A stretch of DNA of 64,000 nt. Origin: an uncultured Paludibaculum sp. Lineage in GTDB: Bacteria > Acidobacteriota > Terriglobia > Bryobacterales > Bryobacteraceae. The DNA is taken from positions 4,639,552 through 4,703,551 of the forward strand of contig NZ_OY762267.1 of assembly GCF_963665245.1 (NCBI RefSeq). Direction: 5' to 3'. The translations under genes and the position numbers were made by a program. Positions 50,523-59,093 of the stretch are shown here, piece after piece. The notes beneath the pieces are model-generated. The model worked only from the letters and a program-made list of their open reading frames with translations, did not search any database and was not told the DNA's origin. Within the stretch, counting starts at the first letter, position 1. Every line of letters starts with the position of its first letter.

Positions 50523-51689
50523 ATGCAAATCGCGACTATCGGCGGGGGCATGATCGCCCACGATCAGATCCTTCCCTCGCTCTACCAGATGCAGAGGCTG
50601 GGCTCGGTCGGGCCGGTGGAAGTCTGCGCCCGCAACGCCGCGACACTCGACAAGCTCGCCTCCTCCGAGATCATCCAGCGCGCCTTCCCGGGGCACTCGT
50701 TCCGGCCGCGTTTGGAACCCTATGCCGAGGTGATCGCCGGCCTCCCGCGCCACCAACTCGTGATCGTCGCCCTGCCCGATGACCTCCACTATCAGGCCGT
50801 CATGACCGCCCTTCGTCATGACCAGCACGTGCTCTGCGTCAAGCCGCTGGTCCTCACGGTGGCGCAGTCCATCGAAATCGAAGCCGAGGCCAGGACCCGC
50901 GGTCTCCTCGTCGGCATCGAGTACCACAAGCGCTTCGACGACCGCTCGCTCCTCGCCCGCCGCCGCTATCAGGCGGGGCTCTTCGGCGAGTTCAAGCTCG
51001 GCACCGCCTGCCTGCTGGAGAAGTGGTACTACCGGCACTCCAACTTCCAGAACTGGTTCACTCTTGACGCCTCCGACGCGTTCACCTACATCGGCTGCCA
51101 CTACATCGATCTCGTCGCTTTTGTCACCGGTCTCAGACCCACCGGCGTCAGTGTCTACGGCATCAAGGACAGGTTCCCCAACGGCAACGAGGGCTGGCTG
51201 TGGACCGACGCGCGCGTGCTCTGGAACAACGGGGCCTGCCTCAATGTGCAGAATGCCCTCGGCTTCCCCGACGCCGCGCCCGGCACCAACATGCAGAGCC
51301 TGACGATGTACTGCTCGAACGGTCAGGTCGGAGGCTGGCTCCACCACTCCGACCAGTTCCGCGGCATGCAGTATTGCTACACCGCGAATCCCGGAGGTGA
51401 CGGCATGAACACTTACGCCGAGCCCTCGCCCGACTACTTTCAATATGTGGATGTGGGCGGCCCCGGGCTGACGCCCGTGGGCTACGGCTACCGTTCCACC
51501 GCCTATATCGTGGAGCGGGCCCTGGAGATGCAAGGGAAGGATCTGACTGCCCGCCAGCAGCTTCTCGCTCAGTGGGACGCCGCTGCGGTAATGGCGACCC
51601 CGGCTAACTCCCGCTACAACGAAGCCGTGGTGGAAGCGGCTCGCGAATCCATCCGCGACGGCGGCCGGATGGTATCGATCCCATCCTAA
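50523..51689 (+). CDS. Gfo/Idh/MocA-family oxidoreductase (cytoplasmic)
   Basis: A 388-residue dehydrogenase without a leader peptide. The N-terminal Rossmann segment is MQIATIGGGMIAHDQILPS, the family region reads VLCVKPLVLTVAQSIEIEAE (VKP replaces the usual EKP) and GIEYHKRFDDRSLLARRRYQ, and the substrate domain contains AFTYIGCHYIDLVAFVTG. ATG 50523 starts exactly at the domain; the upstream frame overlaps the aminotransferase gene. It is probably co-transcribed with the aminotransferase. The substrate is likely a cyclic polyol or sugar, by family only. Confidence 0.9.
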   Translation: MQIATIGGGMIAHDQILPSLYQMQRLGSVGPVEVCARNAATLDKLASSEIIQRAFPGHSFRPRLEPYAEVIAGLPRHQLVIVALPDDLHYQAVMTALRHDQHVLCVKPLVLTVAQSIEIEAEARTRGLLVGIEYHKRFDDRSLLARRRYQAGLFGEFKLGTACLLEKWYYRHSNFQNWFTLDASDAFTYIGCHYIDLVAFVTGLRPTGVSVYGIKDRFPNGNEGWLWTDARVLWNNGACLNVQNALGFPDAAPGTNMQSLTMYCSNGQVGGWLHHSDQFRGMQYCYTANPGGDGMNTYAEPSPDYFQYVDVGGPGLTPVGYGYRSTAYIVERALEMQGKDLTARQQLLAQWDAAAVMATPANSRYNEAVVEAARESIRDGGRMVSIPS

Positions 51690-51735
51690 GCCGCCATCAC
51701 TGGAATCGGTCCGAGTCGAAACGCGCGGGTACGGC

Positions 51736-51784
51736 GGGCGCTCTGTCCGCGGCCGGCCCCCTGGCCGCCTTTCGACAGGCGCCC
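51736..51784. terminator. Long hairpin between convergent dehydrogenase and SYLF genes
   Basis: GGGCGC (51736-51741) and CTGTC (51743-51747) pair with GACAG (51774-51778) and GCGCCC (51779-51784). An inner stem GCGGCC (51749-51754) pairs with GGCCGC (51763-51768). It has no T tract, so it may block read-through both ways or act with Rho. Confidence 0.45.
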
Positions 51785-51792
51785 CTGCGGCT

Positions 51793-52464
51793 TCAGTTCC
51801 CTTTGAAACCCGAGTACTTGTTCAGCTTCGCAATCAGCCCCTTGGCCGCTTCCGGCACGGGCTTCTTGCCCTGCAACACAGCCTTGCGATCGACGCCGGT
51901 CCCGTAGAGCGCCGTGTCGACATCCTCATCGCCGCGTAGCGTCGCACCCTGTAGCGCGATGCCGCCGAATACGCCGCGCGACCGCGACCACGACAGAATC
52001 TCCGCTCGCATCGTCGCATCCGTCTGCGCCGTCGTGTCGCGGCCCACCGGACCCGCCGCCACGGTGGCCTCACCGCCCAGCGTGAACTTGCTCGACAGCA
52101 GCCGCTCCATGCCCTTCTGGCTCATCACCAGCATGATCACGTCGCTCTCCGCGCCGCCGATCTGGAATCCTACGCTGCCGCCTTCCACCCGCACGCCCAC
52201 CGGGGCCGTCCAGCCCTTCCCGCTCGCATCACGGCAAGCCGCGAATCCGCGCCCATACTTCGCGCCGAGAATGAATCCGCCTTTCTTCAACGCGGGGACA
52301 ATCACGGCGCATTGTGCCTTCGAAAACAGGTCCTGAGGAATCGCCTTGTCGCCCGTATCCATGATCTCTCCGAGCACGGCCGAGGCTTCTTCCAGACGCT
52401 TATTCTCCGCTTCGCCGGCCCAGAGCGAGGAAACGGCGAGAACAGCAAGTAAACACTTCTTCAT
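51793..52464 (-). CDS. SYLF-domain lipid-binding protein (Ysc84-like)
   Basis: A 223-residue protein with a short signal peptide (MKKCLLAVLAVSSLWAGEA) and one SYLF domain: QCAVIVPALKKGGFILGAKY, GVRVEGGSVGFQIGGAESDV, MSQKGMERLLSSKFTLGGEA and GVFGGIALQGATLRGDED. ATG 52464 gives this signal peptide; the longer frame runs through an intergenic gap. Eukaryotic SYLF proteins bind phosphoinositides and actin; bacterial ones are exported and poorly characterised. A -10-like TACCAT lies 8 nt before the start with no Shine-Dalgarno. It lies downstream of the heme genes but probably has its own promoter. Confidence 0.9.
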   Translation of the reverse strand: MKKCLLAVLAVSSLWAGEAENKRLEEASAVLGEIMDTGDKAIPQDLFSKAQCAVIVPALKKGGFILGAKYGRGFAACRDASGKGWTAPVGVRVEGGSVGFQIGGAESDVIMLVMSQKGMERLLSSKFTLGGEATVAAGPVGRDTTAQTDATMRAEILSWSRSRGVFGGIALQGATLRGDEDVDTALYGTGVDRKAVLQGKKPVPEAAKGLIAKLNKYSGFKGN

Positions 52465-52472
52465 ATGAGTCG

Positions 52473-52478
52473 ATGGTA
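52473..52478 (-). promoter_or_regulatory. Candidate leaderless -10 element (TACCAT) of the SYLF gene
   Basis: The minus strand reads TACCAT with 8 nt to ATG 52464 and no ribosome-binding sequence between. Confidence 0.4.
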
Positions 52479-52516
52479 GCAATGCCGCCGGACGATCGCG
52501 AGGCCCTGTCGTTTGT

Positions 52517-53890
52517 TTATGCTGGCCGCACCATGGCTTGCGCCGCCGCGCGCCCCGTTCGCACGCAATCCGGGACCCCAATCCCGTCATAGGCGTTGCC
52601 GGCCAATTGCAGGCCGTTCAGGCCGCGCAACAACCCGCGCATCTCTTCCACCCGCGCCGCGTGCCCCACCGTGTACTGCGCCATCGCCTTGCGCCAACGC
52701 CGGATCCGCACAAACGCCGGTTCTGTGTCCCAACCCAGAAGAAGCCGCAACTCCCGGCGCACCGAGGCCACAATCGCCTCATCACCAAGATCCAGAATCT
52801 CCTCATGGCCCGCGCCGCCCAGGAAGCAGCGCAGCACTACGTGGGTATCTGGCACGCGGTAAGGGAACTTGGCCCCCACAAATGTGCAGGCCACCAGCGT
52901 CTTGCGTTCTCTGGAGGGGATCAGGAACCCGAAGCCCGGCGGAATCCGGCCGCAATCGGACCGCCGGTAGCCCAGCGCCAGGGTCACCGACGAGCTGTAT
53001 TCAATGCCCTCCAGCAACTGGGACAGCCGCCGATTCACGTCACGCAGCAGCACGCCCGCCTGCCAGGCGGGACACGCCATAATCACCCCGTCCGCCTCCA
53101 CGGCCGTGCCGTCGACGCGCACTCTGTACCCCACGTCCGTCTTCTCGACGCCTTCGGCCCGCCCTGTAATCACTTCGCACTGCCCGGCGATGCGACGCTC
53201 CAGTTCGCCCGTCAACTGTGCCAGACCGCCCTTCAGCGTCTGGAACAACGGGGCCGGCTTTGCTGCCTTCGGCGCGCGCTTGCGTGACTCCAGCACTCCA
53301 CGCGTCAGGCTGCCATAACGGTTCTCCAGCTCGACAAACCGGCTCAGCACGCTGCCAACACTCAGCCGCGCGACAGACCCGCCGTAGACGCCGGAAAGCA
53401 GCGGCTCCGCCAGGTAATCCACCGTCTCCTGTCCGTAGTGGTCGCGAATGAAGTCGGCCACGGTACGGTCCGGGAGCGGATGCGCCGGCGGCTTACGGAA
53501 ATACTCCAGACCCATCCGGATCTTTGTCCCCCACGACAGCAGTGGACTCGCCGCCACCGGCAGGATTTTGGTGGGCACCATCATCATCAGCCCATCCGGC
53601 ATGGCGATCAGCCGGCCGTTTTTTACGAGGTATGTGACACGCGAGGCATCGTTGGAGCTGATGAGCTGATCCGCCAGTCCCACTTCGGTGATGAGGTCAT
53701 TCGCCGCGGGCTTGGCCGACAGAAAGCTGTCCGGGCCACCCTCCAGCACACAGCCCTCCACGGTGTCCGTCTGAATGACGCCGCCCAGGTGGGGCTGCTG
53801 TTCGACGATCGTGGGCCGGCGGCCGGCCTTCACCAGTTCATAGGCTGCCGAGAGCCCGGTGATTCCGCCGCCGATGATAACCGTGCGCAC
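52517..53890 (-). CDS. hemG: Protoporphyrinogen oxidase (HemY/PPOX type)
   Basis: A 457-residue FAD enzyme. The dinucleotide-binding motif is VIIGGGITGLSAAYELVKAG, followed by LEGGPDSFLSAKPAANDLI, YLAEPLLSGVYGGSVARLSV and the C-terminal QLAGNAYDGIGVPDCVRTGR. It oxidises protoporphyrinogen IX (or coproporphyrinogen III in some lineages) at the membrane. GTG 53890 starts one base after the hemE stop, so it is co-translated. The oxygen-dependent HemY form implies aerobic heme synthesis. The choice between proto- and coproporphyrinogen as substrate is not visible from sequence alone. Confidence 0.92.
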   Translation of the reverse strand: MRTVIIGGGITGLSAAYELVKAGRRPTIVEQQPHLGGVIQTDTVEGCVLEGGPDSFLSAKPAANDLITEVGLADQLISSNDASRVTYLVKNGRLIAMPDGLMMMVPTKILPVAASPLLSWGTKIRMGLEYFRKPPAHPLPDRTVADFIRDHYGQETVDYLAEPLLSGVYGGSVARLSVGSVLSRFVELENRYGSLTRGVLESRKRAPKAAKPAPLFQTLKGGLAQLTGELERRIAGQCEVITGRAEGVEKTDVGYRVRVDGTAVEADGVIMACPAWQAGVLLRDVNRRLSQLLEGIEYSSSVTLALGYRRSDCGRIPPGFGFLIPSRERKTLVACTFVGAKFPYRVPDTHVVLRCFLGGAGHEEILDLGDEAIVASVRRELRLLLGWDTEPAFVRIRRWRKAMAQYTVGHAARVEEMRGLLRGLNGLQLAGNAYDGIGVPDCVRTGRAAAQAMVRPA

Positions 53891-53891
53891 T

Positions 53892-54929
53892 TTAGGGCTT
53901 GAACTCGCGGACCATCTGCACGACGGCCTTGACGTTCTCCACCGGAGTCTCCGGCAGAATGCCGTGACCCAGATTGAAGATGTGGCCTGGCCGCGTCCCA
54001 GTGCGCTTCAGAAGCTCGTGGACCTTGGCCTTCAGTTCGGGCAGCGGAGCCAGCAGCGCAGCCGGATCCAGGTTGCCCTGAATCGCCGACCGGTAACTGA
54101 TGTCCATCCACGCCTGATCGATATTCAAACGCCAGTCGACGCCCATCACATCGCCGCCCGCCGCGTGCAGTTCCCGGAAGTAGCCCGCCGCACCAGTGCC
54201 GAAGTGAATCACAGGGACACCGGTCGACCGGATCCGTTCGATCAGCGCCCGCGAATAAGGCGCCACATAGCGCACGTAATCGTCCGCGCCCAGCGCCCCC
54301 ACCCACGAATCGAACACCTGGATCGCCCGCGCCCCGGCCGCCACCTGCAGCATCGCAAACGGACCCAGCACGTCCACCAGTTTGCCCATCAGACGCCGCC
54401 ACAGGGTTTCATCGCGGTACATCAGCGTCTTCGTGTTGATGAAGTTGCGCGATGCGCCGCCCTCGATCATGTAGCTTGCCATCGTGAATGGCGCGCCCAC
54501 GAAGCCGATCACCGGCACCTTGCCGTTTAGCGCCCGTGAGACCATCTGGATCGACTCGCCAACATACCCGAGTTCGTCTGTGTTCGCCGTCGACAGCGTA
54601 TCCACGTCGTGCGACGTCCGGATGGGATTGTCGATCTGTGGACCTTCGCCCGCGACAAACTTCAGCCGCAACCCCATCGGCTCGATGGGCAGCAGTAGAT
54701 CCGCGAAGATGATGGCTGCGTCGACATCCAGCACTTCCACGGGCTGTAGCGTAACCTGCGCCGCCAGATCGGGCCGCTTGCAGATCTCAAGAATGCTGTT
54801 CTTGGCACGGATCTCCCGGTACTGCTTCATATACCGGCCGGCTTGCCGCATGAACCATACCGGCCTCACGTCCGTGGGACGGCGGCGGCAGGCATCCAGA
54901 AAACGGCTGCTCATGGGAGGGACACGCAT
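53892..54929 (-). CDS. hemE: Uroporphyrinogen decarboxylase
   Basis: A 345-residue TIM-barrel decarboxylase converting uroporphyrinogen III to coproporphyrinogen III. The invariant N-terminal motif is PVWFMRQAGRYM, with FADLLLPIEPMGL, IGFVGAPFTMASYMIEGG, QVFDSWVGAL and FNLGHGILPETPVENV. GGAG lies about 5 nt before ATG 54929, supporting this start over the internal Met five codons later. It overlaps the end of apbE by 19 bp and leads directly into hemG/hemY. Confidence 0.96.
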   Translation of the reverse strand: MRVPPMSSRFLDACRRRPTDVRPVWFMRQAGRYMKQYREIRAKNSILEICKRPDLAAQVTLQPVEVLDVDAAIIFADLLLPIEPMGLRLKFVAGEGPQIDNPIRTSHDVDTLSTANTDELGYVGESIQMVSRALNGKVPVIGFVGAPFTMASYMIEGGASRNFINTKTLMYRDETLWRRLMGKLVDVLGPFAMLQVAAGARAIQVFDSWVGALGADDYVRYVAPYSRALIERIRSTGVPVIHFGTGAAGYFRELHAAGGDVMGVDWRLNIDQAWMDISYRSAIQGNLDPAALLAPLPELKAKVHELLKRTGTRPGHIFNLGHGILPETPVENVKAVVQMVREFKP

Positions 54930-55957
54930 GCGATCTCCGATCTGTCTTCACACAGGAAGACCCGAAACTGCTTGGGCTTGTGCTGGGCGGCCCACTGCCG
55001 GCCCAGGATGAAATACGGTTTCGTCCACGCCTCGGTGTCGATGGTCCGGGGCGCAATCACCGACACAGACAACATCCCCTGCGCCGGATAGCCCTTGCGC
55101 GGATCCATGATGTGACTGTAAGTGGTGCCCCCGGCCACGAAGAACTTCTCCGATGTGCCCGATGTCGACATGGACTCGTCCTTGAGAAAATACTCGGCCA
55201 CGTTGACCTTCGGGTTGCGCGGATTGGGAATCGTTACGCGCCACCCCCGCGTCTCGTTGGGAGGTACGCCGATGGCGTAAATGCTGGAACGTCCAGCCGT
55301 AATAATGCCGCTGGTCACGCCATCCTTCTTCAAAATCGCAGCCATGCGGTCCACCGCATAGCCTTTGCCGATCCCGCCCGGATCCATCTCCACCGGTTCG
55401 TCAAATCGCACCGTGCCCGCTTGGCTATCCAGGTGGATGTGGCGCCAGCCAATCCGGCTCAGGGCCGTGCGGATCTCCGCCTTGTGCGGAATCCGGCCCG
55501 TGCCCTTGTAGAACCCCCAGATCTTCATCAGCGGACCCACGGTGATGTCGAACGCTCCTTCACTCTCCCGGCTGTATTCCACACAAGCGGCCAGCAACTG
55601 GTACATCTCGGTGGATACCTTCACCGCATGCTCCGGAGCCTCCCGGTTCACCCGGCTCCACTCGCTCTCCGGCCGGTAATTGGACAACAGATTATCCAGC
55701 CGGCGGGCCTCTTCAAAGGCATCGTCCAGCGCCGAATCCAGGGCATACCTGTCGCTTCCGTAGACGGCGATCGTGTAGGTCGTCCCCATCGAATCCAGGG
55801 AACGCTCCAGCCGCAGCAGGGATCCTGGCCCCGGGCCGGCCATTGCCGGCCATGCGGCCATTAACACTAGAAGTAGCACAGAAGCCGCAAAAAAGCCCCA
55901 CTTTGTGATACTTACAGACCAGATTTTGAGTCTTCGGCCAGGGGGCGTGGGTTGCAC
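54911..55957 (-). CDS. apbE: FAD:protein FMN transferase ApbE
   Basis: A 348-residue exported flavin transferase that attaches FMN to Thr residues of partner proteins using FAD. The N-terminal anchor is WGFFAASVLLLVLMAAWPAM. Motifs: SMGTTYTIAVYG, LSNYRPESEWSRVN, EGAFDITVGPLMKIWGFY, MDPGGIGKGYAVDRM, GTTYSHIMDPRKGYP and TIDTEAWTKPYF. Start is GTG 55957 in the only open leader. No typical ApbE client (Nqr/Rnf subunit or flavocytochrome) is in the window. It is tightly packed with hemE, an unusual pairing that may reflect shared respiratory function. Confidence 0.93.
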   Translation of the reverse strand: MQPTPPGRRLKIWSVSITKWGFFAASVLLLVLMAAWPAMAGPGPGSLLRLERSLDSMGTTYTIAVYGSDRYALDSALDDAFEEARRLDNLLSNYRPESEWSRVNREAPEHAVKVSTEMYQLLAACVEYSRESEGAFDITVGPLMKIWGFYKGTGRIPHKAEIRTALSRIGWRHIHLDSQAGTVRFDEPVEMDPGGIGKGYAVDRMAAILKKDGVTSGIITAGRSSIYAIGVPPNETRGWRVTIPNPRNPKVNVAEYFLKDESMSTSGTSEKFFVAGGTTYSHIMDPRKGYPAQGMLSVSVIAPRTIDTEAWTKPYFILGRQWAAQHKPKQFRVFLCEDRSEIACVSLP

Positions 55958-56062
55958 GGGTTCATTTCGGGCGCCTCGCGCGGCGCGCCCAGATTTTAGC
56001 CTACAACTGAGACCCTTGCTGAGGCAAGAAAAGCTCCTATTTTCTTGCAGATGAGCGGCCGA

Positions 56063-56440
56063 TCATTCGGGCTGCGGCCCCACGTCCGGCTTCGGACGCC
56101 CCCGCCGCACCCGCCGCAGAAGTCTTTCGATGGGAGCACTTTGCGCAGATCCAACGTTCGATTTGAACCGCAATTCCGGCATCCGGAACAGCTCCAGCCG
56201 CTGCATCAGTTGGTGCCGCAGGTAGCCTCCCGCCGACTCCAGCCCGGCCAGGGCGTTCGCGCGCTCCTCTGCCTGCTGTGGCAGCACCACCAGAACATCC
56301 GCCTGCCGCATGTCCGGCGACACCACCACCTCGCTCACTTCCACCTGGTGGATACGCGGGTCGTCGGACTCATACCGGATCAGCTCCGACAACTCCTCTC
56401 TCATCTTCTCGGCAACACGGCGGGTACGAAGTGGGTCCAC
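56063..56440 (-). CDS. rbfA: 30S ribosome-binding factor A
   Basis: A 125-residue KH-like protein for 16S rRNA 5'-end maturation and cold adaptation. Features: TRRVAEKMREELSELIRYES, DPRIHQVEVSEVVVSPDMRQ and RLELFRMPELRFKSN. The start is GTG 56440. A -10-like TAGGCT lies 6 nt upstream, suggesting a leaderless message. Normally rbfA follows infB-ylxP directly; here ylxP lies 4.8 kb away beyond a repeat array and an oppositely oriented gene. truB, the usual next gene, is replaced by apbE. The C-terminal extension (RRGRPKPDVGPQPE) is basic and proline-rich. Confidence 0.9.
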   Translation of the reverse strand: MDPLRTRRVAEKMREELSELIRYESDDPRIHQVEVSEVVVSPDMRQADVLVVLPQQAEERANALAGLESAGGYLRHQLMQRLELFRMPELRFKSNVGSAQSAPIERLLRRVRRGRPKPDVGPQPE

Positions 56441-56446
56441 TATTCC

Positions 56447-56452
56447 AGCCTA
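56447..56452 (-). promoter_or_regulatory. Candidate leaderless -10 element (TAGGCT) of rbfA
   Basis: The minus strand reads TAGGCT with 6 nt to GTG 56440. It lies at the point where rbfA is separated from infB-ylxP. Confidence 0.4.
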
Positions 56453-56555
56453 GCCCATTGCGCTGATTTCCAGCACCCAATGTTGCCGCTCCGATATGAT
56501 AAGAGATTCTGTCGAGGGTGCGTGGTTCCGGAGGAGGGCCCGTGTCCCATTCGGG

Positions 56556-58124
56556 ATGCACGTCAAAACCGCCATCATCATCGGAGCCGGACCCGCCGGC
56601 CTCACCGCCGCCTACGAACTGCTGACGCGCACCGGAATCCACCCCATCGTGCTCGAAAAGAGCGAGCACTTCGGCGGCATCTCCCGCACCGCCAACTACA
56701 AGGGCAATCGCATCGACCTCGGCGGCCACCGCTTCTTCTCCAAGTCCGATCGCGTCATGAGCTGGTGGCGCCGCATGTTGCCCCTCCAGGGCCTGCCGCC
56801 CGGCACGCCCGAAATCGTCTACCACCGCATGCGCCGCACCCTGGACGACGTCGAACCCGGGCCCGACCCCAGGCTCGAAGACAAGGTCATGCTCCTGCGG
56901 CCCCGCAAGTCGCGCATCTACTTCCGCCGCCGCCTCTTTCAGTACCCCATCAGCCTGAGCGTCGACACCCTGCGTAAGCTCGGTGTGTGGCCGTCCCTAC
57001 GCATCGGACTCAGCTACCTCCGCGCCGTGCTGCGGCCCCTCTCCAAGGAAGACACCCTCGAGGACTTCTTCATCAACCGTTTCGGCCGCGAACTCTATCG
57101 CACTTTCTTTCAGTCCTACACCGAGAAGGTCTGGGGTGTTCCCTGTTCGTCCATCAGCGCGGCCTGGGGCCGCCAACGCGTCAAGGGACTCTCCGTCCGC
57201 AAGGTGCTGGGCCACGCTTTCGGGCGCATGGTCGGCCTCGATGGGGGCGCGCGTAAAACCGAAACCTCGCTCATCGAGCAGTTCCTCTACCCCAAGTTCG
57301 GTCCTGGCCAGATGTGGGAGGAGACCGCCCGTCAGGTGCGCAAACTCGGCGGCGAGATCCACATGCGGCGACGCTTTGAAGGGCTCACCGTCGAGAACGG
57401 CAAGGTGACTGCGGTCTCCGCCACCAACCTGGCCACGGGCGAGACCGAGTCCTACCCCGCCGATTACTTCTTCTCCACCGCGCCCCTCTCCGAGCTGTTG
57501 GAGTCCATCACGCCGCCGCCCCCCCCGGCCGTCCGCGAAGTGGGCCGCGGCTTGGTCTACCGCGACTTCATCACCGTGGGCCTGCTCGTGAAGTCCCTCA
57601 AGATCCACGACCAGACGCCCCAGGGCCGCCAGCTCATCCGCGACAACTGGATCTACATCCAGGAAGCCGACGTCCAGGTCGGACGCCTTCAGATCTACAA
57701 CAATTGGAGCCCGTTCCTTGTCGCCGACCCCAACACGGTCTGGATCGGTCTCGAGTACTTCTGCAATCAGACCGACCCACTCTGGAAGAGCGCCGACGCG
57801 GCACTGATAGACCTGGCCCGCACCGAGCTTGCCCGCATCGGCATCATCGAATCCGCGGACGTTCTGGATGCCACCGTGTTGCGGGTCGAGAAGGCCTACC
57901 CGGCCTACTTCGGAACCTACGACCGTTTCAACGAGATTCGGGCCTATCTGGACTCTCTGGAAAACCTCTTCCCCATAGGCCGCAACGGCATGCACCGCTA
58001 CAACAACCAGGACCACTCGATGCTAACGGCAATGGTGGCAGTAGACAACATTCTGGAGGGCCGCATGGATAAATCCAATCTCTGGGAAGTAAATACCGAA
58101 ACCGACTATCAGGAGGAAGAGTAG
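56556..58124 (+). CDS. FAD-dependent amine oxidase/UDP-galactopyranose mutase-like oxidoreductase
   Basis: A 522-residue flavoprotein. The dinucleotide-binding motif is TAIIIGAGPAGLTAAYELL, followed by GGISRTANYKGNRIDLGGHR and FFSKSDRVMSWW, a region like UDP-galactopyranose mutase and related sugar flavoenzymes. The C-terminal part has the FAD-closing FPIGRNGMHRYNNQDHSM. ATG 56556 is the first Met at the domain; the frame is open to 56496. Proteins of this family occur in polysaccharide clusters, but no glycosyltransferase is adjacent. The gene is oriented against the split rbfA/ylxP genes and ends 45 bp before the first REP palindrome, so it may have arrived with, or next to, the repeat array. 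Confidence 0.85.
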   Translation: MHVKTAIIIGAGPAGLTAAYELLTRTGIHPIVLEKSEHFGGISRTANYKGNRIDLGGHRFFSKSDRVMSWWRRMLPLQGLPPGTPEIVYHRMRRTLDDVEPGPDPRLEDKVMLLRPRKSRIYFRRRLFQYPISLSVDTLRKLGVWPSLRIGLSYLRAVLRPLSKEDTLEDFFINRFGRELYRTFFQSYTEKVWGVPCSSISAAWGRQRVKGLSVRKVLGHAFGRMVGLDGGARKTETSLIEQFLYPKFGPGQMWEETARQVRKLGGEIHMRRRFEGLTVENGKVTAVSATNLATGETESYPADYFFSTAPLSELLESITPPPPPAVREVGRGLVYRDFITVGLLVKSLKIHDQTPQGRQLIRDNWIYIQEADVQVGRLQIYNNWSPFLVADPNTVWIGLEYFCNQTDPLWKSADAALIDLARTELARIGIIESADVLDATVLRVEKAYPAYFGTYDRFNEIRAYLDSLENLFPIGRNGMHRYNNQDHSMLTAMVAVDNILEGRMDKSNLWEVNTETDYQEEE

Positions 58125-58283
58125 GCCCGCCCATTGTCCGGGAGCAACCGAACTCTCGCCCCACCATTCCCCCCGGCAACGCCGGGGGCCCGCCGCAACC
58201 CAGATAGCGCCCTCACCACCACCAACAACAACATCCGAGCCAGATCTCCGAGAGAAATAATCCCCAACTCCCACAATCATGAA

Positions 58284-58838
58284 GTGGTAGTCCTACTGAC
58301 CTGGAGTGGCTACGCCCTCCACCCCACAATCCACCAGAGTGAGAACCTGGTCCGTTGGCGACAGCGGAGCGCAAAATCGCGTCCCTACGTCCTCGAGAAA
58401 CAGTGCCGAAGGATAATCCTGGAGACCATTTTGAAGACGTGCCGGGCCAGGCACTGGCCGCTCCTGGCCGCCCACATCCGATCCACTCACCTCCACGCAA
58501 TCCTGGAGACGCCGATAGACCCGGAATCATCGATGGGCGAGCTCAAGTCGGAGTGCACGAAAGCGCTCAAAGCCGCCAACTTAGCGGGCCCTGAGGATCG
58601 CATCTGGGCGGACTACGGCAACATCAGGATTCTCAGATCGGCGTACGTCATCGCCAAAGCGATAGACTATGTCCTCCACCGGCAAGGCGCCCCAATGGAG
58701 ACCTACTCCGACGCATCCGACTCTGAAGTCTCCGACGAACGTCCCAACACCGAACGAACCTCCACTCAGTCCCCAACCTATAACCACACCCGCCCCACCA
58801 TTACCCCCGGCATCGCCGGGGGCCCATCGCAACCCTGA
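58284..58838 (+). CDS. HUH/Y1 REP-associated transposase, copy 1
   Basis: A 184-residue single-strand DNA transposase related to IS200/RAYT proteins. GTG 58284 gives a protein collinear with the other two copies (MVVLLTWSGYALHP); the frame is open further left through R1 but that part is not shared. The metal-binding HUH motif is HLH in IRSTHLHAILETP. The catalytic tyrosine is expected in AKAIDYVLHRQG. Residues about 148-184 are acidic then low-complexity, and the last eleven (TPGIAGGPSQP) are encoded by palindrome R2. It differs from copies 2 and 3 mainly in the tail and by RHWPLL for RLWPLL. It is flanked by R1 and R2, like a mobile REP unit. Confidence 0.75.
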   Translation: MVVLLTWSGYALHPTIHQSENLVRWRQRSAKSRPYVLEKQCRRIILETILKTCRARHWPLLAAHIRSTHLHAILETPIDPESSMGELKSECTKALKAANLAGPEDRIWADYGNIRILRSAYVIAKAIDYVLHRQGAPMETYSDASDSEVSDERPNTERTSTQSPTYNHTRPTITPGIAGGPSQP

Positions 58839-59093
58839 CAAACACCCCAGGCCCAAAGAATTCACTTCAACCAATCAACACTGCTGCTAACCAAGTTCGG
58901 CCCGGAAGTCTCCGACGAACATCCCAACATCCAGCGAAGCCATAACCAATCCCCAACCTGCAGCCACACCCGCCCCACCATTCCCCCCGGCATCGCCGGG
59001 GGCCCGCCGCAGCCCAGATAGCGCCCGCACCACCGGCAACAACATCCGCCGAAGCCTACGAGAGTAATCACCCCCAGCTCTCACAAACATAAT

